A stretch of DNA of 64,000 nucleotides from Cryobacterium zongtaii. Lineage in GTDB: Bacteria; Actinomycetota; Actinomycetes; Actinomycetales; Microbacteriaceae. Of this stretch, positions 33,686-42,624 are shown piece by piece. Made by a program: the position numbers and the translations under genes. Under the pieces are notes generated by a model. That model searched no databases and was not told the origin of the DNA. It saw only the letters and a list, made by a program, of their open reading frames with translations. Positions within the stretch are counted from its first letter, which is position 1. Every line of letters begins with the position of its first letter. The DNA lies in the NCBI RefSeq assembly GCF_002909375.1, contig NZ_PPXD01000027.1:1-64000 (forward strand), read 5' to 3'.

Positions 33686-35043
33686 CGGGGTACTCCGAAG
33701 AACGGGCCGACCTCGGCGAGCACGGCCAGGAACTGGTCGACCTCGTCGTCGGTCGTGTACAGGTAGGTGCTCGCGCGGGTCGACGCGGTGACGCCGAGTT
33801 TCTTGTGCAGCGGCTGGGCGCAGTGGTGCCCGACCCGCACGGCGATGCCGGCCTCGTCGAGGAACTGGCCGACGTCGTGCGCGTGCACGCCGGCGACATC
33901 CACCGCGGCCAGGCCGATGCGTTCGACCCCGAGGCCGGGGCCGAGCAGCCGCACGCCGGGGATGGCGGTGACGCCCTCGACGAGCCGGCGGCCGAGTTCG
34001 GCTTCGCGGGTGCGGATGCGGCCCATGCCCGTGTGGCTGAGGTAGTCGACCGCGGAGGCCAGCGCGATGGCCTGGGAGATGCGCTGGGTGCCGGCCTCGA
34101 ACCGCTGCGGCGGGGTGAGGAACTCGGCGCCCTGCATGTCGACGGTGGTGATCATGGACCCGCCGGTGAGGAACGGCGGCATCGCGGCGAGCAGCTCGGC
34201 CTTGCCGTAGAGCACGCCGATGCCGGTGGGGCCGAGCATCTTGTGCCCGGAGAACACCGCGAAGTCCACGTCGAGCGCGGTGAGGTCCAGGGCCAGGTGC
34301 GGCGCCGACTGGCAGGCGTCCAGGAAGACCAGGGCGTCGACGGCGTGGGCCATGGCCACGAGCTCGTCGATGGGGTTGATGGTGCCCACCACGTTGGAGG
34401 CGTGGGTGACGGCCAGCAGCCGGGTGCGCGGGTTCAGGATCTCGGCGGCGGCGGCCATGTCGAGGGTGCCGTCCGGCAGAACCGGGATGAAACGGAGGGT
34501 GGCTCCGGTGCGAAGCGCCAGCTGCTGCCAGGGGATGAGGTTGGAGTGGTGCTCCATCTCGGTGACGACGATCTCGTCGGCGGACCCCAGCTTGAAGCGG
34601 GCGGCGGCGGGGCCGCCGAGGCCGAGGGACGCGTTGGAGAACGAGTACGAGACGAGGTTCACACCCTCGGTGGCGTTGGAGGTCCAGACGATCTCGTGTT
34701 CCCGGGCGCCGACGAACGCGGCGACCGTGGCGCGGGCGGCCTCGAACACCTCGGTGGCGGCGAAGGCCAGGGTGTGCGCGCCGCGGTGCACGGCGGCGTT
34801 CCGCTGCTCGTAGTACTCCTGCTCGGCCTCCATCACGCTGATCGGGTTCTGCGAGGTGGCACCGGAGTCGAGGTAGGCCAGCGGATGCCCGTTGACGAGC
34901 TGGTGCAGCACCGGGAAGTCATTGCGGATCCGCAGCACCTCATCGGAACTCAGAGTCTGGTCGGCCAGGCTCTCGTCAGGCAGGCTCTCGTGATGCGGAG
35001 CCTGGTCACGCGCGGGGGCAGAGGGTGGTGCGACGAACGTCAT
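33682..35043 (-). CDS. sufS: cysteine desulfurase SufS
   Basis: A PLP enzyme that removes sulfur from cysteine for Fe-S clusters and other thio-cofactors. The 453 residues have an acidic N-terminal extension of about 35, then PVLHQLVNGHPLAYLDSGAT. They include the PLP His in VTHASNVVGT, the Asp in LDACQSAPH, the Schiff-base Lys in FSGHKMLGPTGIGVLYG and the catalytic Cys region RVGHHCAQPL. It is coupled to sufU and divergent from the MoeB/rhodanese gene, suggesting that it also feeds sulfur to molybdopterin synthase. Confidence 0.95.
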   Translation of the reverse strand: MTFVAPPSAPARDQAPHHESLPDESLADQTLSSDEVLRIRNDFPVLHQLVNGHPLAYLDSGATSQNPISVMEAEQEYYEQRNAAVHRGAHTLAFAATEVFEAARATVAAFVGAREHEIVWTSNATEGVNLVSYSFSNASLGLGGPAAARFKLGSADEIVVTEMEHHSNLIPWQQLALRTGATLRFIPVLPDGTLDMAAAAEILNPRTRLLAVTHASNVVGTINPIDELVAMAHAVDALVFLDACQSAPHLALDLTALDVDFAVFSGHKMLGPTGIGVLYGKAELLAAMPPFLTGGSMITTVDMQGAEFLTPPQRFEAGTQRISQAIALASAVDYLSHTGMGRIRTREAELGRRLVEGVTAIPGVRLLGPGLGVERIGLAAVDVAGVHAHDVGQFLDEAGIAVRVGHHCAQPLHKKLGVTASTRASTYLYTTDDEVDQFLAVLAEVGPFFGVPR

Positions 35044-35163
35044 ACTTCAGGGTACCGCCACCGGCCGGGCCCCGGCAGAGGATGACGGCAGGATACAAAA
35101 CGCCGGCGCCGGCAGTCCTGGCGCGGTTCAGGCCTAGGCTGGAAGCCAGCAGAAAGGGCCGCC

Positions 35164-36384
35164 ATGCCGCACGCTCCCCTGGTTTCGCCGGGACCGCCGC
35201 TCACCCCGGCCCAACGCCAACGCTACGCCCGGCAGCTCTCGCTCGAGCAGGTCGGCGATCTCGGTCAGCGCCGCCTCGCGGCCGCCAGGGTGCTGATGAT
35301 CGGTGCCGGCGGGCTGGGCTCCCCGGTGCTCACCGCCCTGGCCGCCGCGGGCGTCGGCACTCTCGGCATCGTGGATTCCGACAGCGTGGAGGTCTCCAAC
35401 CTGCACCGCCAGACCATCTACACGATGGCCGACCTGGCCCGGCCCAAGGCCGAGGCCGCCGCGGCCGCCCTGCGCGCGCACAACCCGCTGATCAAGGTCG
35501 TGGCGCACCAGACCCGCCTCACGGCCGCCAACGTGCTCGCCCTGATCGCCGACTACGACATCGTCATCGACGGCACCGACAACTTCGCCACCCGCCACCT
35601 CGCCCACGACGCCGCGGCGCTGCTGCACAAGCCGTACATCTGGGGCTCCGTGCTGCGCTTCGACGGCCTGGTCACGACGTTCTGGGTCGACGGGCCGGCC
35701 GGCGGCACCCGCCTGGAAGACCTCTTCCCGAGCACCCCGGGCCCCGACGAGGCCGAAACCTGCGCCATGGCCGGAGTGCTCGGCTCGGTGTGCGCCAGCG
35801 TCGGCGCCATGATGGCCACCGAAACGCTCAAACTCATCGTGGGCTTCGGCGAACCCTTGTTCGGCCGGCTGCTCGTGCACGACGGCCTCGACGCCTCCTG
35901 GCGGGAGCTGCCATACGGTGCGGCCACCGCGACAGGTGTGACCGGCCCCCTCGCGCCGGCCGCGGCCGCCGACCCGCCCCGCGACACCAGCCACAGCCAG
36001 GTGCACACCCACCCGATCCCGGTGCAGGCGCACCCCGGCGCACCGGCACCCGACGAGGTCACCTCGGCCGAGCTCGCCGGCCTGCTCGCCGACCGGCAGG
36101 CGGGGCTCGCCGACTTCGTGCTCGTGGACATCCGGGAGCCGTGGGAGCGCGACATCGTCGCCATCGACGGATCGGCGCTGGTGCCGATGGCGCAGCTGCT
36201 CACCGACGAGGCCCGCACGGTGATGGAACCCGACGACCGCGTCATCCTCTACTGCCACCACGGCGCCCGGTCCGAGTACGCCCGCGAGGTGCTCCGCGAC
36301 AACGGCTGGTCGGCGGTCACCCACCTCGCGGGCGGCGTCGACGACTGGGTGCGGCAGATCGAACCGGACAAAGCGCGGTACTGA
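35164..36384 (+). CDS. moeZ: MoeB/ThiF adenylyltransferase with C-terminal rhodanese domain (MoeZ-like)
   Basis: Activates the C-terminal Gly-Gly of MoaD (and perhaps ThiS or CysO) by adenylation and then thiocarboxylates it. Of 406 residues, 1-265 or so are the E1-like domain, with RYARQLSLEQVGDLGQRRL, the nucleotide loop IGAGGLGSPVL, SNLHRQTIYT, DGTDNFATR and DEAETCAMAGVLG. Residues about 300-406 are a rhodanese domain ending with the active loop YCHHGARSEYA (persulfide Cys). It is divergent from sufS, the probable sulfur donor, and 2 kb upstream of moaD. Confidence 0.93.
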   Translation: MPHAPLVSPGPPLTPAQRQRYARQLSLEQVGDLGQRRLAAARVLMIGAGGLGSPVLTALAAAGVGTLGIVDSDSVEVSNLHRQTIYTMADLARPKAEAAAAALRAHNPLIKVVAHQTRLTAANVLALIADYDIVIDGTDNFATRHLAHDAAALLHKPYIWGSVLRFDGLVTTFWVDGPAGGTRLEDLFPSTPGPDEAETCAMAGVLGSVCASVGAMMATETLKLIVGFGEPLFGRLLVHDGLDASWRELPYGAATATGVTGPLAPAAAADPPRDTSHSQVHTHPIPVQAHPGAPAPDEVTSAELAGLLADRQAGLADFVLVDIREPWERDIVAIDGSALVPMAQLLTDEARTVMEPDDRVILYCHHGARSEYAREVLRDNGWSAVTHLAGGVDDWVRQIEPDKARY

Positions 36385-36580
36385 TCTCGCCGCACGCTGA
36401 GACAGCAGTAGGAGAGCCGGCTGGCGTCCCGGTCGAGGTGGGCCGCACCGAGGGTGATGCCCGCGCTGGCGCCTGGCCCGTGGAAATCGCGGGGTGGTTG
36501 CCAGGTGGGCGCCCGGTTATGGTGTGCGCAACGGGCACGGTAGAACGTCCCGAGAGAGCACGGCAAGAGAGGTGGTCATC

Positions 36581-38401
36581 ATGGGCGATGACAAACATCC
36601 AACCGGGAACACGGCGACGGGGTCGCGCGGCAGCGACGAGGCCGTCGACCGTGGTTTCCTCGGCACCCTCGACCCCCTGATCATCCACGCCACCGACGGC
36701 CGGGTGGTCTGGGAGATGGAGTCCCTCGCCTTCCTGGCCGGTGCGGGGTCGGAGAATGTGCACGACGGTCTCTGGCGGCAGAGCGCGCTGACCGCCAGGC
36801 ACGGCCTGTACCTGGTGACGGAGGGCATCTATCAGGTACGCGGCTTCGACCTGTCCAACATGACTCTCGTCGAGGGCGACCACGGGGTCATCGTGATCGA
36901 CCCGCTCATCTCGGCGGAGACCGCAGCGGCCGCACTGGCGCTGTACCGCAGCCATCGCGGCGACCGCCCGGTGTCGGCGATCGTGTACACCCACGCTCAC
37001 GCCGACCACTTCGGCGGCGTGCTCGGTGTGATCGAACCCGACACCGGCATCCCCATCGTCGCCCCCGAACACTTTCTCGACAACGCGGTGTCCGAGAACG
37101 TCTACGCCGGAACCGCGATGTTCCGCCGCGGCTACTACTACGACGGGCACCCGCTTGCCCGGAACGCCGCCGGCCGAATCGGTATCGGCCTGGGCGCCGG
37201 CGCGTCGACAGGCAGCATCGGCCTGGTCGTGCCCACCCTCGACATCACGACGACGGGCCAGGAAGAGGTGCTCGACGGCGTGCGGATCGTCTTCCAGCTC
37301 ACCCCCGGCACCGAGTGCCCGTCGGAGATGAACCTGTACTTCCCGGCGCAGCGCGCCCTGTGCATGGCCGAGAACGCCACCCACACCATGCACAACCTGC
37401 TCACCCTGCGCGGCGCGCAGGTGCGCGACCCCCGCATGTGGTCCCGTTACCTGAGTGAGGCCACCGAACTGTTCGGCCACCGGTCCGATGTGGAATTTGC
37501 GTCGCACCACTGGCCGACCTGGGGAACCGACGCCATCGTCGCCTTCCTCACCGAGCAGCGCGACCTCTACGCCTACCTTCACGACCAGACCGTGCGACTG
37601 ATGAACCAGGGCCAGACCGGTAGCGAGATCGCCGAGGCCTTCGAAATGCCGCCGTCGCTGGCCGGGAAATGGCACACCCACGGCTACTACGGGTCAGTGA
37701 GCCACAACGTCAAGGCGATCTACCAGCGCTACCTCGGCTGGTACGACGGCAACCCGGCGCACCTGTGGCAGCATCCGCCGACGGCCGCGGCCACCCGGTA
37801 CGTCGATGTGATGGGCGGCGTCGCGGCCACCCTCGAGCACGCCAGGCGATACCTGGATGCCGGTGATCTGCGGTTCGCCGTGGAGCTGGCCAGTCACGCC
37901 GTCTTCGCCGACCCCGGTGACGGCGCGGCCCGCGAACTGTTGGCCACGGGCCTGGAGCGGCTGGGCTTCGGCGCGGAGAACGCCACCTGGCGGAACGTCT
38001 TCCTCACCGGGGCGACCGAGCTGCGGTACGGCGTGGGCCGCAACGACCTCGAGGCCGGCGGTCTGCTCGACGTGCTCACTGTCACCCAGCTCTTCGACAC
38101 CCTGGCGATCCGGCTGGTGGGGCCCCGGTCGTGGAACGAGGGCTTCGCCATCAACTGGGTGATCACGGACACGCGGGAGCTCTACAGGCTGGAGCTCAGC
38201 CACGGAGCACTGATCCACTATCCGATCGACAAACCCCGCCCGGCGGACCTCAACGTGCGCATCACCCACGCCCGGCTGGCCCAGGCCGTGGCCGGCGGCT
38301 CCTTCAGCGGGGTGGACATGACCGGGGACGCCGGCGTGCTGCCGAGGTTGTTCGCGCTGCTGGACAGCCCGGATCCGACCTTCGCCGTTGTGACGCCGTA
38401 G
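36581..38401 (+). CDS. alkylsulfatase, metallo-beta-lactamase type (SdsA1-like)
   Basis: Predicted to hydrolyse alkyl sulfate esters to alcohol and sulfate. The 606 residues begin with the family start (RGFLGTLDPLIIHATDGRVV). They have the zinc motif YTHAHADHFGG (His-x-His-x-Asp-His), metal-site segments MAENATHTMHNLLTLRGAQV and FASHHWPTWG, a helical dimerisation region (HTHGYYGSVSHNVKAIYQRY), and a C-terminal SCP2-like lipid-binding domain from about residue 480. Unlike secreted SdsA1 there is no signal peptide. The ATG follows AGAGAGG at 8 bases. It sits, unusually, inside the molybdenum-cofactor block. Confidence 0.93.
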   Translation: MGDDKHPTGNTATGSRGSDEAVDRGFLGTLDPLIIHATDGRVVWEMESLAFLAGAGSENVHDGLWRQSALTARHGLYLVTEGIYQVRGFDLSNMTLVEGDHGVIVIDPLISAETAAAALALYRSHRGDRPVSAIVYTHAHADHFGGVLGVIEPDTGIPIVAPEHFLDNAVSENVYAGTAMFRRGYYYDGHPLARNAAGRIGIGLGAGASTGSIGLVVPTLDITTTGQEEVLDGVRIVFQLTPGTECPSEMNLYFPAQRALCMAENATHTMHNLLTLRGAQVRDPRMWSRYLSEATELFGHRSDVEFASHHWPTWGTDAIVAFLTEQRDLYAYLHDQTVRLMNQGQTGSEIAEAFEMPPSLAGKWHTHGYYGSVSHNVKAIYQRYLGWYDGNPAHLWQHPPTAAATRYVDVMGGVAATLEHARRYLDAGDLRFAVELASHAVFADPGDGAARELLATGLERLGFGAENATWRNVFLTGATELRYGVGRNDLEAGGLLDVLTVTQLFDTLAIRLVGPRSWNEGFAINWVITDTRELYRLELSHGALIHYPIDKPRPADLNVRITHARLAQAVAGGSFSGVDMTGDAGVLPRLFALLDSPDPTFAVVTP

Positions 38402-38405
38402 CGCC

Positions 38406-38426
38406 CTGACCCTCCGGACAGGTCAG
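38406..38426. terminator. small hairpin between convergent alkylsulfatase and moaD genes
   Basis: CTGACC (38406-38411) pairs with GGTCAG (38421-38426) across a 9-base loop in the short gap between the two stops, the second arm running into the moaD stop. No U-tract. It may serve as a weak two-way terminator. Confidence 0.35.
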
Positions 38427-38662
38427 CCGCCGGCGAATGGCGGCAGGACGTCGAGCCTGTCGCCCTCGTTCAGCACGCGGGCGCGGTCGGTGGTGGCCGT
38501 TCCGTTCACGATGAAGGAGCAGCGGGCGAAGACGGCGGGCGAGCTGCCGCCCAGATCCGTCAGGAAGGCGCCGATGGTGGCCCCGGCGGGCAGGTCGCGG
38601 GTTTCCTCAGCTACCCCCGTCGCCGCCTTGGCCGCGGCGTAATAGCGCACCTGCACCTGCAT
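38423..38662 (-). CDS. moaD: molybdopterin synthase small subunit MoaD
   Basis: A ubiquitin-like sulfur carrier of 79 residues. It begins MQVQVRYYAAAKAATG and ends PPFAGG, the C-terminal Gly-Gly that is adenylated and thiocarboxylated by MoeB-type enzymes. The DRLDVLPPFAGG ending is diagnostic. The ATG at 38662 follows GAAGGG at about 8 bases; an upstream in-frame start would add an unsupported 24 residues. It is transcribed against the other moa genes, after a RibD/DHFR-like gene. Confidence 0.93.
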   Translation of the reverse strand: MQVQVRYYAAAKAATGVAEETRDLPAGATIGAFLTDLGGSSPAVFARCSFIVNGTATTDRARVLNEGDRLDVLPPFAGG

Positions 38663-38727
38663 GGTGATGAACCCTTCGTCGGTGGGCGGGCCGTACCTGC
38701 CGGCCCGTTCGTCCAGCCTACGACGGG

Positions 38728-39312
38728 TCACCACTCCGGAGCGGCGCGCAGGGCGTAGTGAAGCTCGACCAGGCCGTCATCGAAGCTCTGCGCACCGCGC
38801 AGGTCGAGAACGGCCGGGTCGGAGTCGGCCGGGAACACCCCGCGGCCGGCGCCGATCACGACGGGCATCACCACGAGGCGCACCTCATCCACCTCGCCGG
38901 CGGCGAAGAATGCCCGGCTGAGGCTCAGGCTGCCCCACAGCACGACGATGCCGCTGGTCTCGGCCTTGATCCGGCGGATGGCCTCGACGGCGTCGCCGGA
39001 CTCCAGGGTCGCCGCGGGCAGGTCGCCCCACGGGGCCTGGCTGAGCGTGCGGGAGAACACGTGGCGACGCAAAGCGTTGAGTGGGCCGGTGAGGACCTCG
39101 TCCGCCGCTTCCGGTGTGGGCCAGTAGCCCACGAACATGCGGTACGTGTTGGCGCCGAGCACCATTGTCTCGACGCCGTCGAGCCACGCCAGCTGGCTCC
39201 GGTCGAATTCGTCGGTGCGGCCATCGAGAAGTTCGTAGGCCGTGAACTCGTTGTCGAGGTTGGCCGCGAAGCCGTCGAGGGTCACGAACTGCTGCACCAC
39301 GAGGTGTCCCAT
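38728..39312 (-). CDS. dihydrofolate reductase / RibD C-terminal family reductase
   Basis: A 194-residue NADPH-dependent reductase-like protein of the RibD-C fold. It starts GHLVVQQFVTLDGFAANLD, contains WLDGVETMVLGANTYRMF and the nucleotide-binding IVVLWGSLSLSRAFF, then EVDEVRLVVMPVVIGAGRGV. These are the usual family blocks. The actual substrate of such stand-alone members is generally unknown. The ATG follows GGAAGGG. It lies 65 bases upstream of moaD on the same strand. Confidence 0.88.
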   Translation of the reverse strand: MGHLVVQQFVTLDGFAANLDNEFTAYELLDGRTDEFDRSQLAWLDGVETMVLGANTYRMFVGYWPTPEAADEVLTGPLNALRRHVFSRTLSQAPWGDLPAATLESGDAVEAIRRIKAETSGIVVLWGSLSLSRAFFAAGEVDEVRLVVMPVVIGAGRGVFPADSDPAVLDLRGAQSFDDGLVELHYALRAAPEW

Positions 39313-39468
39313 GAGTTGCCCTTCCGTATGAGAGCCCGTCCTACGGCCCGTGTATTCGAGGCACGATACGCCCGGGCCGAGCCGCCTTCAAGCAACCGGC
39401 CGGCGCCGGCCGCCGCCGAGCCGGTGCACACACGGCTTCGCGGCGGCGAACTGCGGCAAGATGGTGGC

Positions 39469-40800
39469 ATGAGCGCGCGCACGATCGACCAGCACCGGGA
39501 GGCCGTGGCGGCGCTTCTCGCACCGCTGTTCCAGAACCGCGCCGCTGAGGTGCTCCCCCTCTCGAGTGCTCGACTGACCGGTGACCCCGACAGCTACCGG
39601 GACAGGTCCCTCGCGATCGCCGTCGACTCCCCCGTGGCGCTGCCTCCCTTCGACAACTCACAGATGGACGGCTACGCCGTGCGCGCCGGGGACCTCGCGG
39701 CAGCCTCGGAGCTCACACCGACCAGCCTGACCGTGGCCGGCCGGATCGCCGCGGGTGACCCCGCCGGGCAGCTGGCGCCGGGCACCGCCGCCCCGATCAT
39801 GACGGGCGCGCCGATCCCGGCGGGCGCGGATGCCGTGGTGCCGATCGAGCAGGCCGATCCGCCCCGCTTCCAGCCGCATGACCCCGACGGCATGTCTCCC
39901 GTGGTTCAGAGCGTCTCGTTCCGCGCCGCCGTTCCGGTCGGCGGGTTCGTGCGCCCGACCGGCAGCGACGTGAACCCCGGTGACAGGCTCCTCGACGCGG
40001 GAACCCGGCTCGGCCCGGCCCAGTACGGGGTCCTCGCCGGGACCGGGCTGACCTCGGTTTCCGTGCTGCGGCGTGTCAGGGTCTTGCTCATCGCGACCGG
40101 CCACGAGATCCGCGAGCCCGGCGAGAACCTGGCCGCCGGCCAGATCTACGACTCCAACAGCGTCATCCTCGGCCAGGCCCTGCGAGATGCCGGCTGCACG
40201 GTGACCGCCCGGCCGTGCCGTTCCGACGATGCCGCCGACCTCCTTGCCCTCCTCGCCGAGGCCCCGGAGGTGGACCTCGTGGTCACCGTCGGCGGCGTCA
40301 GCGCCGGGGCCCGGGAGGTGGTGCGCGATGCGCTGGGCCCACTCGGTGTGACCTTCCAGCACGTCGCGATGCAGCCCGGCGGCCCGCAGGGGCTCGGCGC
40401 GATCGCGGTGCCGATCAACACTGTGCCGAGCACCACCGTGCCGAGCACCACCGTGCCGATCCACACCGTGCCCGTGATCACCTTCCCCGGCAACCCGGTG
40501 AGCGCCCTCATCTCGTTCGAGGTGTTCCTGCGGCCGGTTCTGCGGCGCCTGGCCGGACTGGCGAGACCCGACCGGGAGTTGCGGAGCGCCCCCCTTTCCG
40601 CGCCGGTGGAGTCGCCGGCCGGCAAACACCAGCTGCGGCGCGGCATCCTGCGACCCGACGGCACCCTCGAACTGGTGGGCGGTGCCAGTTCGCACCTCCT
40701 GCACGCCTATGCCACCGCGACGGTGCTCGTGCACCTGCCCGTCGGGGTCGGCAGTGTCGCCGCGGGCGAACCCGTGGACTATTGGAGTATCGATGACTGA
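39469..40800 (+). CDS. moeA: molybdopterin molybdenumtransferase MoeA
   Basis: Inserts molybdate into adenylylated molybdopterin. Of 443 residues the N-terminal half has [18 protein letters not shown] and [20 protein letters not shown]. The MogA-like domain has [38 protein letters not shown] and [17 protein letters not shown]. Residues about 314-333 are an unusual VPxxT repeat insertion just before the FPGNPVS loop. The ATG at 39469 has only a weak site; the frame is open far upstream but that part lies antisense to the reductase gene. It overlaps moaC by 8 bases. Confidence 0.94.
   Translation: MSARTIDQHREAVAALLAPLFQNRAAEVLPLSSARLTGDPDSYRDRSLAIAVDSPVALPPFDNSQMDGYAVRAGDLAAASELTPTSLTVAGRIAAGDPAGQLAPGTAAPIMTGAPIPAGADAVVPIEQADPPRFQPHDPDGMSPVVQSVSFRAAVPVGGFVRPTGSDVNPGDRLLDAGTRLGPAQYGVLAGTGLTSVSVLRRVRVLLIATGHEIREPGENLAAGQIYDSNSVILGQALRDAGCTVTARPCRSDDAADLLALLAEAPEVDLVVTVGGVSAGAREVVRDALGPLGVTFQHVAMQPGGPQGLGAIAVPINTVPSTTVPSTTVPIHTVPVITFPGNPVSALISFEVFLRPVLRRLAGLARPDRELRSAPLSAPVESPAGKHQLRRGILRPDGTLELVGGASSHLLHAYATATVLVHLPVGVGSVAAGEPVDYWSIDD
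40408..40467 (+). repeat. 4 x 15-bp tandem repeat inside moeA
   Basis: Units of the form GTGCCG-AT/AG-CAACACT/CACCACC repeat four times; the middle two (40423-40437 and 40438-40452) are identical. They encode [15 protein letters not shown] and VPIHT. Confidence 0.85.
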
Positions 40801-41299
40801 AACACCGTCCGACAACACCCCGGCGCCGCCCGCCCGGCTCAGCCACGTACGCGCCGACGGCGCCGCCCTCATGGTGGACGTGACCGACAAGCCCGTCACC
40901 AAACGACGAGCCACCGCCACGGCCACCCTGATCACCCGGCCCGACGTGATCGCCCTGCTGGTCGCCGGCGAACTACCCAAGGGCGAGGCCCTCGCCGTGG
41001 CCAGGGTGGCCGGCATCATGGGCGCCAAGCAGACCTCGGCGTTGATCCCGCTCTGTCACCCCCTCCCGCTCAGCGGTGCCACCATCGACTTCGCTCCCGG
41101 TGACGATCGGGTTCTCATCAGCGCGACGGTGAAGACCACCGGGGTGACCGGTGTCGAGATGGAGGCGCTGACCGCGGTGTCTGTGGCGGCGCTCACCCTG
41201 TACGACATGATCAAGGCCGTGGACAAACACGCGGTGATCACCGGCATCAGGGTGCTGGCGAAGTCCGGCGGCAAGAGCGGCGACTGGAGCACCGAGTGA
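40793..41299 (+). CDS. moaC: cyclic pyranopterin monophosphate synthase MoaC
   Basis: Second step of molybdopterin synthesis, forming the pyranopterin from the MoaA product. The 168 residues include [18 protein letters not shown], the invariant [18 protein letters not shown] and [19 protein letters not shown] followed by KAVDKHAVI (active-site Lys/Asp/His). The ATG at 40793 overlaps the end of moeA and follows TTGGAG. moaA, the gene for the preceding enzyme, is not in the window. Confidence 0.95.
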   Translation: MTETPSDNTPAPPARLSHVRADGAALMVDVTDKPVTKRRATATATLITRPDVIALLVAGELPKGEALAVARVAGIMGAKQTSALIPLCHPLPLSGATIDFAPGDDRVLISATVKTTGVTGVEMEALTAVSVAALTLYDMIKAVDKHAVITGIRVLAKSGGKSGDWSTE

Positions 41300-41931
41300 G
41301 CGCGACAGCCGGGCCGAGCGGACGGCCCGGCGACGGGCGCACCGGGCAGGTGATCGTGGCGTCGACCCGCGCGGCCGCCGGCGTGTACACCGACCGCACC
41401 GGACCCGTCATCGACGCCTGGCTGCGCGAGCGCGGCTGGCTGGTCTTGGACCGGGCCGTCGTCGCCGACGGCGAATCTGTCGGCGACGCTCTGGCCGCGG
41501 CCATCGAAGCCGGCCTCGACCTGGTCATCACGACAGGCGGCACCGGCGTGAGCCCCACCGACCAGACCCCGGAGCAGACCCTGCCGCTGCTGGATCGCCA
41601 GCTGCCCGGAATCATGGAGGAGCTGCGGCGGCGGGGCACGGCCGCCACACCGCTCGCCGTGCTCTCTCGCGGTTATGCGGGCATCGCCAGGGGCCGCACC
41701 GTCGTGATCAACCTGCCCGGTTCCACCGGGGGCGTGCGCGACGGGCTGGCCGTGCTCGCCGAGCTGCTCGACCACCTCATCGACCAGGTGCGTGGAGTCG
41801 ACCATGCCGGTACGCCGGCCGCCGCCGACCACCAGGCCGCTCCCGCCAAGGCCTCATCGTCGAAGGCCCCATCGCCCAAGGCCGTCGCCCGCAATGGCAC
41901 ACCCCCCAAGGACCCCCGACATGGCCACTGA
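41296..41931 (+). CDS. mogA: molybdopterin adenylyltransferase MogA/MoaB-like
   Basis: Adenylates molybdopterin before metal insertion. The 211 residues include [18 protein letters not shown] and the molybdopterin-binding [18 protein letters not shown]. They also contain the [18 protein letters not shown] segment and [14 protein letters not shown]. The C-terminal 45 residues are an Ala/Lys/Pro tail. The GTG start overlaps the moaC stop (GTGA). The tail overlaps moaE by 11 bases. Confidence 0.93.
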   Translation: MSATAGPSGRPGDGRTGQVIVASTRAAAGVYTDRTGPVIDAWLRERGWLVLDRAVVADGESVGDALAAAIEAGLDLVITTGGTGVSPTDQTPEQTLPLLDRQLPGIMEELRRRGTAATPLAVLSRGYAGIARGRTVVINLPGSTGGVRDGLAVLAELLDHLIDQVRGVDHAGTPAAADHQAAPAKASSSKAPSPKAVARNGTPPKDPRHGH

Positions 41932-42361
41932 GCCCACCCCGCACGTGCTGTTCGCCCGCGTCGACGACACCCCGATCACCGTCGACGAGTGCACGGATGC
42001 CGTGGCCGACGCCACAGCAGGCGCCGTCGTGTCGTTCGCGGGTGTTGTGCGCAACCACGACGAGGACCGCGGCGTGACCTGGCTGCGCTACAGCGCCCAT
42101 CCGAGCGCCCAGACCGTGCTCGAGGAGGTCGCGCACGAGGTGGCCCTGGCCCACCCGGGCTGCCGGATCGCCGCCGCGCACCGGGTGGGCGATCTGGGCA
42201 TCGGGGACGTGGCGCTGGCCTGCGCCGTGGCGTCCGCGCACCGGGCCGAGGCCTTCGCGGCCTGCGCCGCCCTGGTAGACGAGATCAAGGCCCGGGTGCC
42301 CATCTGGAAGGAACAGGGCTTCACCGACGGCAGCACCGAGTGGGTCGCCGCGCTCCGCTGA
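41921..42361 (+). CDS. moaE: molybdopterin synthase catalytic subunit MoaE
   Basis: Transfers sulfur from MoaD thiocarboxylate to the pterin. Of 146 residues, the blocks GAVVSFAGVVRNHDEDRGV, LRYSAHPSAQTVLEEVAHE, IAAAHRVGDLGIGDVALACA and VPIWKEQGFTDGSTEWV (catalytic Lys region) are all present. ATG at 41921 follows AAGGA at 8 bases and overlaps the end of mogA. It is the last gene of the moeA-moaC-mogA-moaE unit. Confidence 0.95.
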   Translation: MATEPTPHVLFARVDDTPITVDECTDAVADATAGAVVSFAGVVRNHDEDRGVTWLRYSAHPSAQTVLEEVAHEVALAHPGCRIAAAHRVGDLGIGDVALACAVASAHRAEAFAACAALVDEIKARVPIWKEQGFTDGSTEWVAALR

Positions 42362-42382
42362 CCCGTCTCCCGACGCCCCGCC

Positions 42383-42448
42383 AACGGTTCCCCCAACGGA
42401 CAAATGGTCCGGGTACACCGGGCGCAGAAGTCCGCACGGGCAACAGGT
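42383..42448. repeat. 66-bp palindromic intergenic repeat, copy 1
   Basis: Lies 22 bases after moaE. Aligned without gaps to the reverse complement of 57102-57167, about 52 of 66 bases are identical, including the 17-base block GTCCGCACGGGCAACAG. This copy is the less symmetric of the two. It may act as a transcript-end structure after moaE. Confidence 0.75.
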
Positions 42449-42624
42449 GCACCCAGATCACGCCGCAAAACTGGGCATCGGCTGAGGGCGGCCGGGCCGG
42501 TTTACACGACCGACACAATGCTGCGCTTGACTAGGGATGTCGGCGCCCGCGATGGCGCCCCTCGGCGGGCCCACAGGCCCGGCGACACCCGGATGCTGCG
42601 CATCCACGACATTGGGAGGCACGG

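Noticed and set aside
38758..39468. N-terminal extension of MoeA by more than 230 codons
   Set aside because: Runs antisense through the RibD/DHFR-like gene; MoeA homology begins at 39469.
40408..40467. Possible CRISPR-like array in the 15-bp repeats
   Set aside because: Units are contiguous with no spacers, in frame and inside moeA.
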